Source: an uncultured Dialister sp. (GTDB lineage: Bacteria; Bacillota; Negativicutes; Veillonellales; Dialisteraceae). From it: a stretch of 49,503 nucleotides of DNA. A program made the translations under genes and the position numbers. The notes beneath the pieces are model-generated. The model was not told where the DNA came from, ran no database searches, and saw only the letters and a program-made list of their open reading frames with translations. The stretch lies in contig UQQQ01000006.1 of the NCBI GenBank assembly GCA_900543165.1, positions 1 through 49,503 of the forward strand, in the 5' to 3' direction. Each line of letters opens with the position of its first letter. Position 1 is the stretch's first letter. Shown here piece by piece: positions 15,647 through 24,760 of the stretch.

Positions 15647-15805
15647 GTTCAGGGTTGTGGTGCGGCGCATTTCGTCATCCTGAGCGGAGAAAAACGTCGT
15701 ATGTTAAAAATGGCTTATCTGAAACAGGAGAACTGAGTCGAAGGATCTAAGCGCCGCGAAGTTTATATAGTGGCGATGCCTGAAAGTGGCATTCAAGTCA
15801 CCAGC
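15647..15805. repeat. long inverted repeat, left copy
   Basis: About 155 bases matching 36703-36856 in inverted orientation. The core 15684-15758 (75 bases) is identical to the reverse complement of 36748-36822. It includes CTGAGTCGAAGGATCT and GCGCCGCG. The two copies face each other across about 21 kb. Confidence 0.85.
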
Positions 15806-15893
15806 CACTAGTCACTTGAGACTCCTAATCCCTAGCCACTAATCCCTAGCTACTAATCCCTAATCCCTAGCCACTAGTCACTAGTCCCTTTTC
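15797..15893. repeat. CCCTAATC / GTCACTAG short-repeat run
   Basis: A run of CCAGCCACTAGTCACT, CCTAATCCCTAGCCACTAA and similar 7-9 base units. It lies in the fabH-fabD interval. Related runs occur at 502, 5071, 11206, 14563, 36690, 36870, 40006 and 41817. Confidence 0.8.
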
Positions 15894-15939
15894 ATCCCAA
15901 TCAATAAAAATATTTATCATATAAATGGAGTGTGACAAC

Positions 15940-16878
15940 ATGAAAACTGCATTTCTGTTCCCTGGACAGGGCTCTCAGAAGGTGGGCATGGTACAGGATC
16001 TGTGTGAAAAATATGATTCTGTCAAAGCCCTGATCAAAGAAGCGGATGAAACGCTCGGCTTCTCGATTTCCAAAATGATGTTCGAAGGCCCGGATACCGA
16101 GCTGATGAAGACCGAATTCACCCAGCCGGCCATCCTGACGGCGAGCGTCGCTGTATGGCAGGTGCTGAAGGAGCACGGCCTCACGCCGGATATCGCAGCA
16201 GGCCATAGCCTTGGTGAATACTCTGCGCTGGTCGCAGCGGGTGCGATCTCCTTCGCGGATGCCGTGCATACCGTCCATCTGCGCGGCCGCTTCATGCAGG
16301 AAGCGGTACCGCTGGGAGAAGGCGGCATGGCAGCTGTCATCGGTTCCACTCCGGAAACCATCGTGAAAGTCTGCGGCGAAGTCTCCACCGAAGACCTTCC
16401 TGTTCAGGCGGTCAATTTCAACTGCCCGGGGCAGGTCGTCATCGCTGGTGCGACAGCAGCTGTCGAGAAAGCCTGCGAAGCACTGAAAGAAGCAGGCGCT
16501 CGCCGTGCCATCATGCTGAAGGTCAGCGCACCATTCCATTCCACCCTGATGGAACCGGCCGCTCTTCGACTGAAAGAAGTGCTTGATAAGATCGACATCC
16601 ATGACACCACCATCCCTGTCGTGGCCAATGTTAATGCGAAAGAAGAAACAAAGGCGGACGACATCCGCAAGAACCTGGTCGATCAGGCAGCGCATCCGGT
16701 TCACTGGGAAGAATCCATCCGGAACATGATCGCCGGCGGCGTCGATATGACGGTCGAAGCCGGCCCTGGCACGGTCTTGACCGGCTTCATGAAGAAGATC
16801 GATCGTTCCGTACCTTGCCACCATGCAGAAGATGCAGCTACCATCGATGAAGTCGTGGCTGCACTGAAGGGAGAATAA
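15940..16878 (+). CDS. fabD: malonyl-CoA:ACP transacylase (FabD)
   Basis: A 312-residue enzyme that loads malonate onto acyl carrier protein. The N-terminal AFLFPGQGSQ and the nucleophile motif GHSLGE with S90 are present, with CPGQVVIAG and the APFHSTLM histidine. Start ATG 15940 is preferred over an in-frame ATG at 15925, which would add ECDN and overlaps the GGAGTG ribosome-binding site. The gene is followed after two bases by fabG. Upstream lies a 320-base repeat mosaic, which breaks the usual fabH-fabD coupling. Confidence 0.95.
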   Translation: MKTAFLFPGQGSQKVGMVQDLCEKYDSVKALIKEADETLGFSISKMMFEGPDTELMKTEFTQPAILTASVAVWQVLKEHGLTPDIAAGHSLGEYSALVAAGAISFADAVHTVHLRGRFMQEAVPLGEGGMAAVIGSTPETIVKVCGEVSTEDLPVQAVNFNCPGQVVIAGATAAVEKACEALKEAGARRAIMLKVSAPFHSTLMEPAALRLKEVLDKIDIHDTTIPVVANVNAKEETKADDIRKNLVDQAAHPVHWEESIRNMIAGGVDMTVEAGPGTVLTGFMKKIDRSVPCHHAEDAATIDEVVAALKGE

Positions 16879-16880
16879 TT

Positions 16881-17624
16881 ATGGAAACTATCGAAAAGAC
16901 CGCTCTCGTCACGGGCGCATCCCGCGGCATCGGCAGAGCCATCGCGCTCACACTGGCTGCCAAAGGCTATGCTGTCGCACTGAACTATGCCGGCAGCCAG
17001 GCTGCCGCAGAAGCTGTCAAGGGAGAAATCGAAGCCGCTGGCGGCAAAGCCTTCACCATTCAGGGCGATGTCTCCAAAGCAGAAGATGTAGACCGCATTT
17101 TCAAGACCATCAAGGAAGAATTCGGTCAGCTGGACGTCCTTGTGAATAACGCAGGGATCACCCGCGACGGACTTCTCATCCGTATGAAAGAAGAAAGCTG
17201 GGATGCCGTACTCTCGACGGATCTCAAGAGTGATTTCCTCACCATCAAAGCCGCTGCGCAGATGATGATGAGAAAGAAGAAAGGCTCCATCATCAATATC
17301 GCATCCGTAGTCGGCATCATGGGCAATATCGGCCAGGCGAACTACGCAGCTGCAAAAGCAGGTGTCATCGGCCTCACCAAGGCCTGCGCCAAGGAGCTCG
17401 CTGCTAGAAATATCCGCGTCAATGCAGTCGCACCGGGCTTCATCGCGACTGACATGACCGATGCCATCCCGGAAAAGAATAAAGAAGCCATGCTGACAGC
17501 TATCCCGCTCGGACGCATGGGTCTTGCCGAAGACGTCGCCAAAGCTGTCTCCTTCCTGGCTTCCGATGATGCAAGTTATATCACCGGACAGGTTTTAAAG
17601 GTGGACGGCGGAATGGTTATGTAA
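16881..17624 (+). CDS. fabG: 3-oxoacyl-ACP reductase (FabG)
   Basis: A 247-residue short-chain dehydrogenase that reduces 3-ketoacyl-ACP with NADPH. Cofactor motif TGASRGIG at residues 11-18, NNAG near 89-92, and the catalytic S142, Y155 and K159 (YAAAK) are all present. The C-terminal YITGQVLKVDGGMVM is typical of FabG. Length is normal. Its start is two bases after the fabD stop and the upstream GGGAGAA serves as ribosome-binding site, so it is coupled to fabD. Confidence 0.96.
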   Translation: METIEKTALVTGASRGIGRAIALTLAAKGYAVALNYAGSQAAAEAVKGEIEAAGGKAFTIQGDVSKAEDVDRIFKTIKEEFGQLDVLVNNAGITRDGLLIRMKEESWDAVLSTDLKSDFLTIKAAAQMMMRKKKGSIINIASVVGIMGNIGQANYAAAKAGVIGLTKACAKELAARNIRVNAVAPGFIATDMTDAIPEKNKEAMLTAIPLGRMGLAEDVAKAVSFLASDDASYITGQVLKVDGGMVM

Positions 17625-17689
17625 TATAATCAGTAGGGTACAATATAAGGAGACGTCTGTCTTCTATGAGAAAGGTGGTGAAATGAGTA

Positions 17690-17920
17690 ATGAGCACTTT
17701 TGACAGAGTAAAGAAGATCGTTGTTGACCAGCTGGGCGTTAGCGAAGCCGATGTCACCATCGACTCCACTTTCATCGATGACCTCGGCGCTGATTCCCTG
17801 GATATCGTTGAACTGATCATGGCATTTGAAGAAGAATTCGACATCGAAATCCCGGATGATGCTGCTGAAAAGATCAAGACCGTAAAGAACGCTGTAGACT
17901 ACATCGACAGCCAGATGTAA
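17690..17920 (+). CDS. acpP: acyl carrier protein
   Basis: A 76-residue acidic carrier protein. The phosphopantetheine attachment site is S36 in GADSLDIVEL. The start ATG 17690 is fixed by family alignment (MSTFDRVKKIVVDQLG). An upstream ATG at 17683 is in another frame. AAAGGTGGTG serves as ribosome-binding site at slightly long distance. It lies 65 bases downstream of fabG and is followed by a GC hairpin, which may shape its higher expression relative to fabF. Confidence 0.97.
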   Translation: MSTFDRVKKIVVDQLGVSEADVTIDSTFIDDLGADSLDIVELIMAFEEEFDIEIPDDAAEKIKTVKNAVDYIDSQM

Positions 17921-17951
17921 TGCGCATTCGCATTTCAACATCATATTGGAA

Positions 17952-17974
17952 GCCGGAGGGATATCCCCTCCGGC
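17952..17974 (+). other. GC-rich hairpin between acpP and fabF
   Basis: Stem GCCGGAGGG / CCCTCCGGC with loop ATATC. It has no T run, so it is more likely an RNA-stabilising or processing hairpin protecting the acpP message than a terminator. Confidence 0.6.
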
Positions 17975-18008
17975 ATGCCATATGACTTCCTTTGGGGGAG
18001 AATATTTC

Positions 18009-18042
18009 AAAAAAGCGAATGACCGTCGTGGTTCGTTTTTTT
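18009..18042 (+). terminator. weak terminator between acpP and fabF
   Basis: A-run, CGAA and CC pair with GG, TTCG and a T-run, with two small bulges, giving an imperfect stem with a seven-T tail. It could end acpP transcription partly. Confidence 0.45.
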
Positions 18043-18175
18043 GAGGTTTTGTCCATGCGTGATGGATTTGAAACAGGCGGAGTCTTGCCTTTTCAAGTCC
18101 TATAATTTTTGGCTTAAAAACCTAACATGCGATAAAGAATGTTTGAAAGAAGTTTATAAGAGAGGTGCCCTTTTT

Positions 18176-19423
18176 ATGGAAAGAAGAAGAGTAGTAGTGA
18201 CTGGCATGGGTGTGGTTTCCCCCGTCGGTATCGGTGTCGATGCATTTTGGGATGCCCTTTTGGCGGGCAAATCCGGTGTAACACCGATCACTGAATTTGA
18301 TGCGACGGATTTCCCGGTCAAGATCGCAGGCGAAGTCAAAGATTTCGACCCTGTCAAATATGTGGGCGACAAGAAGACCGTCCGTCACATGGATAGAAAT
18401 GCCCAGTTCGCTGTCGCTGCAGCGAAAATGGCCATCGAAGATGCAAAGCTCGATATGAGCGCAGAAGATCCGAACCGCGTCGGCACCATCATCGGTACCG
18501 GCATCGGCGGGATCAAGACCATGGAAGATACCGTGGAACGCATCGAAAAACGCGGCCCGGGAAAGGTGAATCCATTCGCAGTCCCGATGATGATCGCGAA
18601 CATGGCCTCCGGCATGGTTTCCATCACCTTCGGTCTGCAGGGACCGGTCCTGACCGACGTCACCGCCTGCGCTTCCGGTAACAATGCCCTTGGCAGAGCG
18701 ACCCGCATGATCCAGTGGGGGGATGCGGATGTGATGTTTGCCGGCGGCACCGAAGCGGCTGTCGCAAAGACACCGATGGCTGGCTTTGCTGCCATGCATG
18801 CGCTCTCTTCCCGCGAATGCCCGCCGGAAGAAGCCTCCTGCCCCTTTGATGTACGTCGTGACGGATTCGTCCTCGGCGAAGGCAGCGGCGTCCTCATTCT
18901 TGAAGAACTCGAACACGCGAAGAAGAGAGGCGCGCACATTTATGCAGAAGTCATCGGCTATGGTACGAATGGCGATGCCTACCACATCACCGCTCCGCGT
19001 CCGGGCGGCGAACTCGCAGCCCGCTGCATGAAGAATGCCATCGCGGATGCGGGGATTTCTCCGGAAGATATCGACTACATCAATGCACACGGCACCTCCA
19101 CCGGTCTCAATGATAAGAATGAAACCAAGGCGATCAAAGAAGTCCTCGGTCAGCATGCCTATGACATCGTCGTGAACTCCACCAAGTCCATGACCGGCCA
19201 TCTTCTGGGTGCTGCCGGTGCGATCGAAGCTGTCGTCTGCGTACTCTCTATCATGAATAACAAAGTCCATCAGACACTGAACCTTCAGACTCCGGATCCG
19301 GAATGCGACCTTCACTACGCCGCTGAAGGCCCGGAAGACCGTAAAGTCGATGTGACCATGTCCAATGCGTTCGGCTTTGGCGGACACAATGCCGTTGTCA
19401 TTATGAGGCGCTATGAAGAATGA
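18176..19423 (+). CDS. fabF: 3-oxoacyl-ACP synthase II (FabF)
   Basis: A 415-residue elongating ketoacyl-ACP synthase. N-terminal RRVVVTGMGVVSPVG; catalytic cysteine C165 in VTACASG; histidines in INAHGTSTGLND and in KSMTGHLLGAAGA. The start ATG 18176 is set by the conserved N-terminus and AGAGGTG upstream; the open frame extends upstream without a good start. The stop overlaps the rnc start by ATGA. A 255-base gap after acpP contains a hairpin and a weak terminator; a TATAAT near 18101 lacks a good -35, so a separate fabF promoter is possible but unproven. Confidence 0.96.
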   Translation: MERRRVVVTGMGVVSPVGIGVDAFWDALLAGKSGVTPITEFDATDFPVKIAGEVKDFDPVKYVGDKKTVRHMDRNAQFAVAAAKMAIEDAKLDMSAEDPNRVGTIIGTGIGGIKTMEDTVERIEKRGPGKVNPFAVPMMIANMASGMVSITFGLQGPVLTDVTACASGNNALGRATRMIQWGDADVMFAGGTEAAVAKTPMAGFAAMHALSSRECPPEEASCPFDVRRDGFVLGEGSGVLILEELEHAKKRGAHIYAEVIGYGTNGDAYHITAPRPGGELAARCMKNAIADAGISPEDIDYINAHGTSTGLNDKNETKAIKEVLGQHAYDIVVNSTKSMTGHLLGAAGAIEAVVCVLSIMNNKVHQTLNLQTPDPECDLHYAAEGPEDRKVDVTMSNAFGFGGHNAVVIMRRYEE

Positions 19424-20154
19424 GACATGCTGAAATGAGAAGAAGAAACCGTATGGCAGAAATTGAAAAGTTTGCTGCGGAAAATGAAATTCCCGTGCAG
19501 AATGCACAACTTCTCAATACAGCACTCACCCATACCTCGTATGCGAATGAACATAAAAATGAAGTCATCCATGATAATGAACGGCTGGAATTCTTAGGCG
19601 ATGCCATCCTGGATCTGGTCATCGGGGAATACCTTTTCCTGCGTTTCCCCAGCTGGCCGGAAGGGGAACTGACCCGTGCGAAGGCGAGCGTCGTTTGCAA
19701 GCCTTCCTGCGCTGAATGCGCGGCAAAATTCCACGTGGGCGACTACATGCGTCTTGGCCGCGGAGAAGAAATGTCCGGCGGCCGAAGCCGAATCTCGATC
19801 TTAGGCGATGCCTTCGAAGCGGTCATCGGTGCGATCTATCTCGATAACAACTATGAAGTGGCATCCCGCTTCATCCTGGGTCACATGAAGAAATTTCTCG
19901 ATCTGATCGATCAGGGAGACTATGACCATGACTACAAGTCTGACCTGCAGGAAATGGTGCAGAAGCACGGAGATGTGAATATCTCCTATGTCGTCACCAA
20001 GGACGAAGGCCCGGCTCACGACAAGACCATCTGGATGGAAATCCACATCAATGGCAAAGTTATGGGCGAGAGCATCGGAAAGAATAAAAAAGAAGCAGCC
20101 CAGCGGGCTGCGAAAGAAGCCATCCGAAGAATCAAGCTTGGCGAAACCGTGTGA
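19420..20154 (+). CDS. rnc: ribonuclease III
   Basis: Up to 244 residues; cleaves double-stranded RNA in rRNA maturation. The signature NERLEFLGDAILDL is at about residues 53-66. The double-stranded RNA-binding domain is C-terminal (DYKSDLQEMVQKHG ... KNKKEAAQRAAKEAIRR). The ATG at 19420 overlaps the fabF stop; ATG codons at 19435 and 19453 are alternatives, and a 19453 start (MAEIEKFAAENEIP) would give a more usual length of 233. The fabF-rnc order is common in Firmicutes. A strong terminator directly follows. Confidence 0.95.
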   Translation: MRHAEMRRRNRMAEIEKFAAENEIPVQNAQLLNTALTHTSYANEHKNEVIHDNERLEFLGDAILDLVIGEYLFLRFPSWPEGELTRAKASVVCKPSCAECAAKFHVGDYMRLGRGEEMSGGRSRISILGDAFEAVIGAIYLDNNYEVASRFILGHMKKFLDLIDQGDYDHDYKSDLQEMVQKHGDVNISYVVTKDEGPAHDKTIWMEIHINGKVMGESIGKNKKEAAQRAAKEAIRRIKLGETV

Positions 20155-20156
20155 TA

Positions 20157-20185
20157 GAAAAAGCTGCCCAAAGGCAGCTTTTTTT
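20157..20185 (+). terminator. terminator of the fab-rnc operon
   Basis: Stem AAAAGCTGCC / GGCAGCTTTT with loop CAAA, then a T run, right after the rnc stop. Confidence 0.93.
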
Positions 20186-20938
20186 GGCGTGCTCTGCAAG
20201 GAAGAAGAAATCCGCGCCGGACGGTTTGAGGGGGGACATAAAGTTTGAAAGCAGGTATTAGATGATTCAAGTGACTAAGAGACTAGGAGACATCGGACTC
20301 CCGTATCGTCATTTCGAGCGCAAGCGAGAAATCTTTGTCATTCGCGGCCTAAGACTCACGCTTTCCCCACATGTGTCGCGCACTTCTCTGCATTTCTCAT
20401 CTGTCTTTCATACCGCCTGTGCCCTATTCGCCCCTACGGGGCACCTTCCCCTAGAGGGGAAGGCTATTAAGTTTTAAGGAAATCGTTAGCTACGTAACGT
20501 CTTGCTTCCCCCTTCAGGGGAAGTGCCGAAGGCAATATGTGCAAGCGAACTGGATTTTTAGGAGCGCAGCGACGCTAAAATCCAGTGAGACGCCATTTCG
20601 AGAAAAGCGAGATGGGGCATGCCAGCGGTATAGCGTGCTATGTTGAATAGTCCGATGCTATCGATATTCCAACACTTTCATGCAATACCGCTACGTAGCC
20701 CCCTCTCCCCATCGGGGATCTCCCCCGATGGGGAGCTAAGAACGTTCTGCCGCTTAACTTAATAGCATTCCCCGCAAGGGGGGCTGACGATACGAGGGAA
20801 ACCTGCCATCGCAAACCTTCGGGCATCGCCCCATAAATATTCGCGGCGCTTCTATTATTTTATGCGCCGCACCTGAACCCTAAACCCTGAACCCTCAAAC
20901 CATTACCCCCGTTTTTCCGGAAGAAATCGAAAATATCC
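20186..20938. repeat. 750-base repeat mosaic before the heat-shock operon
   Basis: No gene is seen. Modules in order: GTGACTAAGAGACTAG run (20269-20290), TCATTTCGAGCGCAAGCGAGAA (20308-20332), inverted copy of the 14398-14454 module (20410-20465), further CCCCTTCAGGGG, CCCCATCGGGG and GGGGAGCTAAG hairpins (20500-20780), a CGCGGCGCTTC / GCGCCGCACC hairpin (20841-20872) and AACCCTAAACCCTGAACCCT (20877-20896). All recur elsewhere in the window. Confidence 0.7.
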
Positions 20939-20967
20939 TTGACATTCCCCTAGGTGAATGCTATTCT
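20939..20967 (+). promoter_or_regulatory. sigma-A promoter of the hrcA operon
   Basis: TTGACA (20939-20944), a 17-base spacer and TATTCT (20962-20967). The CIRCE operator begins 12 bases downstream, covering the transcription start. Confidence 0.88.
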
Positions 20968-20978
20968 AATATCGTAAG

Positions 20979-21005
20979 TTAGCACTCGGAGATAATGAGT
21001 GCTAA
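20979..21005 (+). promoter_or_regulatory. CIRCE operator (HrcA-binding site)
   Basis: TTAGCACTC, nine bases, GAGTGCTAA: an exact match to the CIRCE consensus. It lies between the promoter and the hrcA start and makes the operon HrcA-repressed and heat-inducible. Confidence 0.97.
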
Positions 21006-21023
21006 TAAATTCAGGTGATACAT

Positions 21024-22085
21024 ATGGCACGTAGAATCAATCAAGAAAGCACCGGACATGGTGTGAATGAACTGAATGAAAGAAAACGGCGCGTCCTATG
21101 GGCGGTGGTGCAGGACTATGCAGACACGGCCGAGCCTGTCGGTTCGCGCACGATCGCACGGAAGTATGACCTGGGCGTATCGAGCGCGACGATCCGAAAT
21201 GAGATGCAGGACTTAGAGGATGAAGGCTACCTTGAGCAGCCGCATACCTCCGCGGGTCGCATCCCTTCGATCAAAGGATACCGTTTTTATGTGGACTGGC
21301 TGATGCAGCCCGCTCCGGTTTCTTCGGAAGAGGAGCATATGATCGACCACATGCTGATGGATCATGTGAACCGTCAGGAAGAAATCTTCCGGAACATGGC
21401 GAAAGCCGTCGCGATGCTGACGCATACGCTTTCCGTCGCGGCTTCTGCGGGACAGAAGAAGAAATTCAACTATGTTCGTTTCCTTCCGCTCGATGGCAGT
21501 CGGGCGATCCTCCTTGTCGTGACGGATCAGGGCGATGTGTCGAATGCGGTGGTGGATATTCCGAAAGGCTTCTCCTTCGATGAGATGCAGCTCCTCGCGG
21601 ATAAGCTGAATCATTTCCTGCATGGCAGGGAGATCGACCATACGGACGAAGAGATGATCCTCTCTTTCCAGAGAGAGGTAGAGAAGGATCTGACACCGTA
21701 TCTGTCGGTTTTCCAAGCACTGCAGAAAGCGGTGAGCCCGCAGAAAGAGGTCTACGCCGGCGGGGCTTCGCAGCTGATCGAGCAGCCGGAGTTTAAAAAT
21801 GTAGAAAAGATGCAGGATATACTGAATCTCTTAGAGCAGAGAGACATGCTCGAAAGCATGCTTCTTTCCTCTTCCGATCAGCCTATCGCCGTGCATATCG
21901 GGACAGAGAATCCGATGAAGTCGCTCTCGGATCTGTCCGTTGTCAGAGCGCAGTTTACCTCCGGCGGCCGGGTCATCGGCTCCGTGGCTGTCTTAGGACC
22001 GACACGGATGCAGTACAGCCGCATCGTCGGCATGATGCGCTTCATGCAGCAGCGACTGGATCTGTTATTAAAAGGGAAAACATAG
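21024..22085 (+). CDS. hrcA: heat-inducible transcription repressor HrcA
   Basis: A 353-residue repressor that binds CIRCE and is kept active by GroE. The N-terminal winged helix includes RKRRVLWAVVQDYADTAEPV-like sequence and SRTIARKYDLGVSSATIRNEM, followed by EGYLEQPHTSAGRIPS, which is highly conserved. ATG 21024 follows AGGTGA; an in-frame GTG at 21015 lies within that ribosome-binding site. It is the first gene of the operon with grpE following after 11 bases, so it represses its own transcription. Confidence 0.96.
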   Translation: MARRINQESTGHGVNELNERKRRVLWAVVQDYADTAEPVGSRTIARKYDLGVSSATIRNEMQDLEDEGYLEQPHTSAGRIPSIKGYRFYVDWLMQPAPVSSEEEHMIDHMLMDHVNRQEEIFRNMAKAVAMLTHTLSVAASAGQKKKFNYVRFLPLDGSRAILLVVTDQGDVSNAVVDIPKGFSFDEMQLLADKLNHFLHGREIDHTDEEMILSFQREVEKDLTPYLSVFQALQKAVSPQKEVYAGGASQLIEQPEFKNVEKMQDILNLLEQRDMLESMLLSSSDQPIAVHIGTENPMKSLSDLSVVRAQFTSGGRVIGSVAVLGPTRMQYSRIVGMMRFMQQRLDLLLKGKT

Positions 22086-22096
22086 GAGGCTCCTGG

Positions 22097-22687
22097 ATGA
22101 AAGAAGATAAGAAGAAAGTCGACGTCGAAGAACCGATGAAAGAAACCGAAGCCAAAGAAGAAAAGAAACCGTCTCCCGTAGATGACCTGATGGATCAGCT
22201 GGGAGAGGCGAAGAAAGCGGCAGAAGAAGCCAAGAGCAAGGCGGAGGCAGCAGAGTCCAAGCTGGCTACGGCTCTTTCCCAGTATGTCAGACTGCAGGCG
22301 GATTTTGATAATTTCCGCCGTCGCACCAGAGAAGCGGAAGCGAAAGCTGCGGATACCCATACCGCAGAGACGCTGAAAGCATTCCTGCCGGTGCTGGATA
22401 ATTTCGAGCTGGCGCTTGCGCATATGAAAAAAGATGAAGGCGGCGCGGCGTATGTACAGGGCTTCGAGCTCCTGCAGAAACAGTTCGTCAAGATCATGGA
22501 AGGCTTCGGCGTGAAGGAAATCGAAGCGCTGGGGAAACCTTTTGACCCGCATTTCCATGAAGCTGTCATGATGACCCCAGCCGATGACAAGGACGATGAA
22601 ACCGTCGCCATGGTCTTCCAAAAGGGATACATGTACAAAGACAGCGTGCTCCGCGTAGCGAAGGTGCAGGTCGTACATAACGGCTAA
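22097..22687 (+). CDS. grpE: nucleotide exchange factor GrpE
   Basis: A 196-residue co-chaperone that releases ADP from DnaK. Charged N-terminal 40 residues, a long helix with coiled-coil character (about 45-110, including YVRLQADFDNFRRRT) and the C-terminal beta wing (GVKEIEALGKPFDPHFHEAV) are recognisable. ATG 22097 follows AGGAGG. It lies 11 bases after hrcA and 89 bases before dnaK with no terminator between. Confidence 0.95.
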   Translation: MKEDKKKVDVEEPMKETEAKEEKKPSPVDDLMDQLGEAKKAAEEAKSKAEAAESKLATALSQYVRLQADFDNFRRRTREAEAKAADTHTAETLKAFLPVLDNFELALAHMKKDEGGAAYVQGFELLQKQFVKIMEGFGVKEIEALGKPFDPHFHEAVMMTPADDKDDETVAMVFQKGYMYKDSVLRVAKVQVVHNG

Positions 22688-22776
22688 TCAATGGGACGCT
22701 TTGCGATTCCATTTCTCTATATAGCATTTTGTGAGTACAAATAGTAAGTACAATAGAAAGAAAGGGGACATTTCAA

Positions 22777-24645
22777 ATGTCAAAAGTTATTGGTATCGAT
22801 CTGGGGACTACAAACTCTGTTGTTGCCGTCATGGAAGGCGGCGAGCCTGTCGTCATTCCGAATGCGGAAGGTTCTCGTCTGACCCCGTCTGTCGTCGGCT
22901 TCTCCAAGACCGGTGAACGCCTCGTCGGCCAGCTGGCAAAACGCCAGGCGGTATCGAACCCGCATCGCACCATCGTTTCCATCAAACGTCACATGGGTAG
23001 CGACTACAAAGTCACCATCGATGACAAATCCTATACCCCGCAGGAAATCTCCGCGATGATCCTGCAGAAGCTGAAGGTTGATGCAGAAGCCTATCTCGGC
23101 GAAAAAGTCACCGACGCAGTCATTACCTGCCCGGCTTATTTCACCGATGCACAGCGTCAGGCGACCAAGGATGCCGGCAAGATCGCAGGGCTGAATGTCC
23201 TTCGTATCATCAACGAACCGACCGCATCCTCGCTGGCTTACGGCCTCGATAAGATCAAAGACGGCAAAGAACATCGCTTCCTCGTCTACGATCTCGGCGG
23301 CGGTACTTTCGATGTATCCATCCTGAACCTCGCTGACGGTGTCTTTGAAGTCGAAGCGTCGAACGGCAACGGTCATCTCGGCGGCGACGATTTCGATGCC
23401 CGCGTCATGGACTGGATCGCTGAAAAATTCAAAGCACAGAACGGCTTCGAACTGAAACGTGACCCGATGACGAACCAGAGACTGAAGGAAGCAGGCGAAA
23501 AAGCGAAGATCGAGTTGTCCTCCGTCATGAGCACGGATATCAACCTGCCATTCATCACCATAGACTCCAATGGTCAGCCGGTTCACTTCGATGCGACCCT
23601 GACCCGCGCAGAATTTGACAGAATCACCGAAGACCTCGTACAGGCGACGGTAGAACCGATCGACCTTGCGATGAAGGATGCAGGCCTTTCCGTCGGCGAT
23701 ATCGATAAAGTCCTTCTGGTTGGCGGCTCTTCCCGTATCCCGGCAGTACAGACACTCATCAAGAATAAATTCGGCAAGGAACCGTCCAAGGGCGTGAACC
23801 CGGATGAATCCGTCGCTGTCGGTGCTGCCATCCAGGCCGGCGTCCTCAAAGGCGAAGTCAAAGACGTCCTTCTCCTCGATGTCACCCCGCTGTCCCTCGG
23901 TATCGAAACTCTGGGCGGTGTCTTCACGACCATGATCAAGAGAAATACCACCATCCCGACCTCCAAGTCTCAGGTATTCTCCACCGCAGCAGATAACCAG
24001 CCGTCTGTAGACATCCATGTCCTCCAGGGTGAACGTCCGATGGCAGCTGACAACAAGACCCTCGGCCGCTTCGAGCTCTCCGACATCCCGCCGGCTCCAC
24101 GGGGCGTACCGCAGATTCAGGTCACCTTCGACATCGATGCGAACGGCATCGTCCACGTTTCTGCAAAAGACCTCGGCACCGGCAAGGAACAGAAGATCGA
24201 TATCACCTCTTCCACCGGCCTCTCTGATGAAGAAATCCAGAAGATGCAGGACGACGCAAAGGCGCATGAAGAAGAAGATAAGAAGCGTAAGGAAGGCATC
24301 GAAGCCAAGAACAATGCAGAAGCGCTGATTTATCAGGCAGAAAAGACGGTCAAAGAACTGGGCGACAAAGCAGATGCTGCCAAAGTCAAAGAAGTCAATG
24401 ACGCCATCGCTGCCCTGAAAGAAAGCCTCAAAGGCGATGACACCGCGAAGATCAAAGCCGATGCGGAAGCACTCACCAAGCCGCTGCATGAACTCACCGA
24501 AAAACTGTACCAGCAGGCACAGCAGGCGCAGCAGCAGGCAGGCGCTCAGCAGGGCCCGCAGCAGGGACCTCAGGCAGGTGCCAAGAAAGCCGATGACAAT
24601 GTAGTCGATGCCGATTACAAGGTCGTAGACGACGACAAGAAATAA
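22777..24645 (+). CDS. dnaK: chaperone protein DnaK (Hsp70)
   Basis: A 622-residue Hsp70. N-terminal KVIGIDLGTTNSVVAVMEGG, the ATPase motifs DLGGGTFDVSIL and LVGGSSRIPAVQ, the linker VLLLDVTPLSLGIE, the substrate-binding domain, and a glutamine-rich tail ending DADYKVVDDDKK are visible. It lacks the ~24-residue insertion in the ATPase domain typical of Gram-negative DnaK, consistent with a Firmicute. RBS AAAGGGGAC precedes ATG 22777. Codon use is strongly biased, as for a highly expressed gene. Confidence 0.98.
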   Translation: MSKVIGIDLGTTNSVVAVMEGGEPVVIPNAEGSRLTPSVVGFSKTGERLVGQLAKRQAVSNPHRTIVSIKRHMGSDYKVTIDDKSYTPQEISAMILQKLKVDAEAYLGEKVTDAVITCPAYFTDAQRQATKDAGKIAGLNVLRIINEPTASSLAYGLDKIKDGKEHRFLVYDLGGGTFDVSILNLADGVFEVEASNGNGHLGGDDFDARVMDWIAEKFKAQNGFELKRDPMTNQRLKEAGEKAKIELSSVMSTDINLPFITIDSNGQPVHFDATLTRAEFDRITEDLVQATVEPIDLAMKDAGLSVGDIDKVLLVGGSSRIPAVQTLIKNKFGKEPSKGVNPDESVAVGAAIQAGVLKGEVKDVLLLDVTPLSLGIETLGGVFTTMIKRNTTIPTSKSQVFSTAADNQPSVDIHVLQGERPMAADNKTLGRFELSDIPPAPRGVPQIQVTFDIDANGIVHVSAKDLGTGKEQKIDITSSTGLSDEEIQKMQDDAKAHEEEDKKRKEGIEAKNNAEALIYQAEKTVKELGDKADAAKVKEVNDAIAALKESLKGDDTAKIKADAEALTKPLHELTEKLYQQAQQAQQQAGAQQGPQQGPQAGAKKADDNVVDADYKVVDDDKK

Positions 24646-24683
24646 TTGATCTCCTGCAAGGGGATCATCATAGAGAAACTCAG

Positions 24684-24745
24684 AAGGTTCTGAAGGTTCT
24701 ACGGATTTCCAGAAAACGGGAAGAGAGCGGAGCCTTCAGGACCTT
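24684..24745 (+). terminator. hairpin between dnaK and dnaJ
   Basis: Arms AAGGTTCTGAAGG (24684-24696) and CCTTCAGGACCTT (24733-24745) pair over 13 bp around a 36-base loop and are followed by TTTGAGG. The short T tail and large loop suggest partial termination or message processing, which would lower dnaJ relative to dnaK. Confidence 0.5.
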
Positions 24746-24760
24746 TTGAGGCATTTCTAA

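Noticed and set aside
18041..18175. N-terminal extension of fabF
   Set aside because: The open frame has no good start and the conserved FabF N-terminus begins at 18176.
20877..20896. Telomere-like CCCTAAACCCTGAACCCT run
   Set aside because: Internal, short and flanked by other repeat modules; no sign of a replicon end.
22780..24489. Long open frame opposite dnaK
   Set aside because: Caused by strong codon bias of dnaK; no independent evidence.
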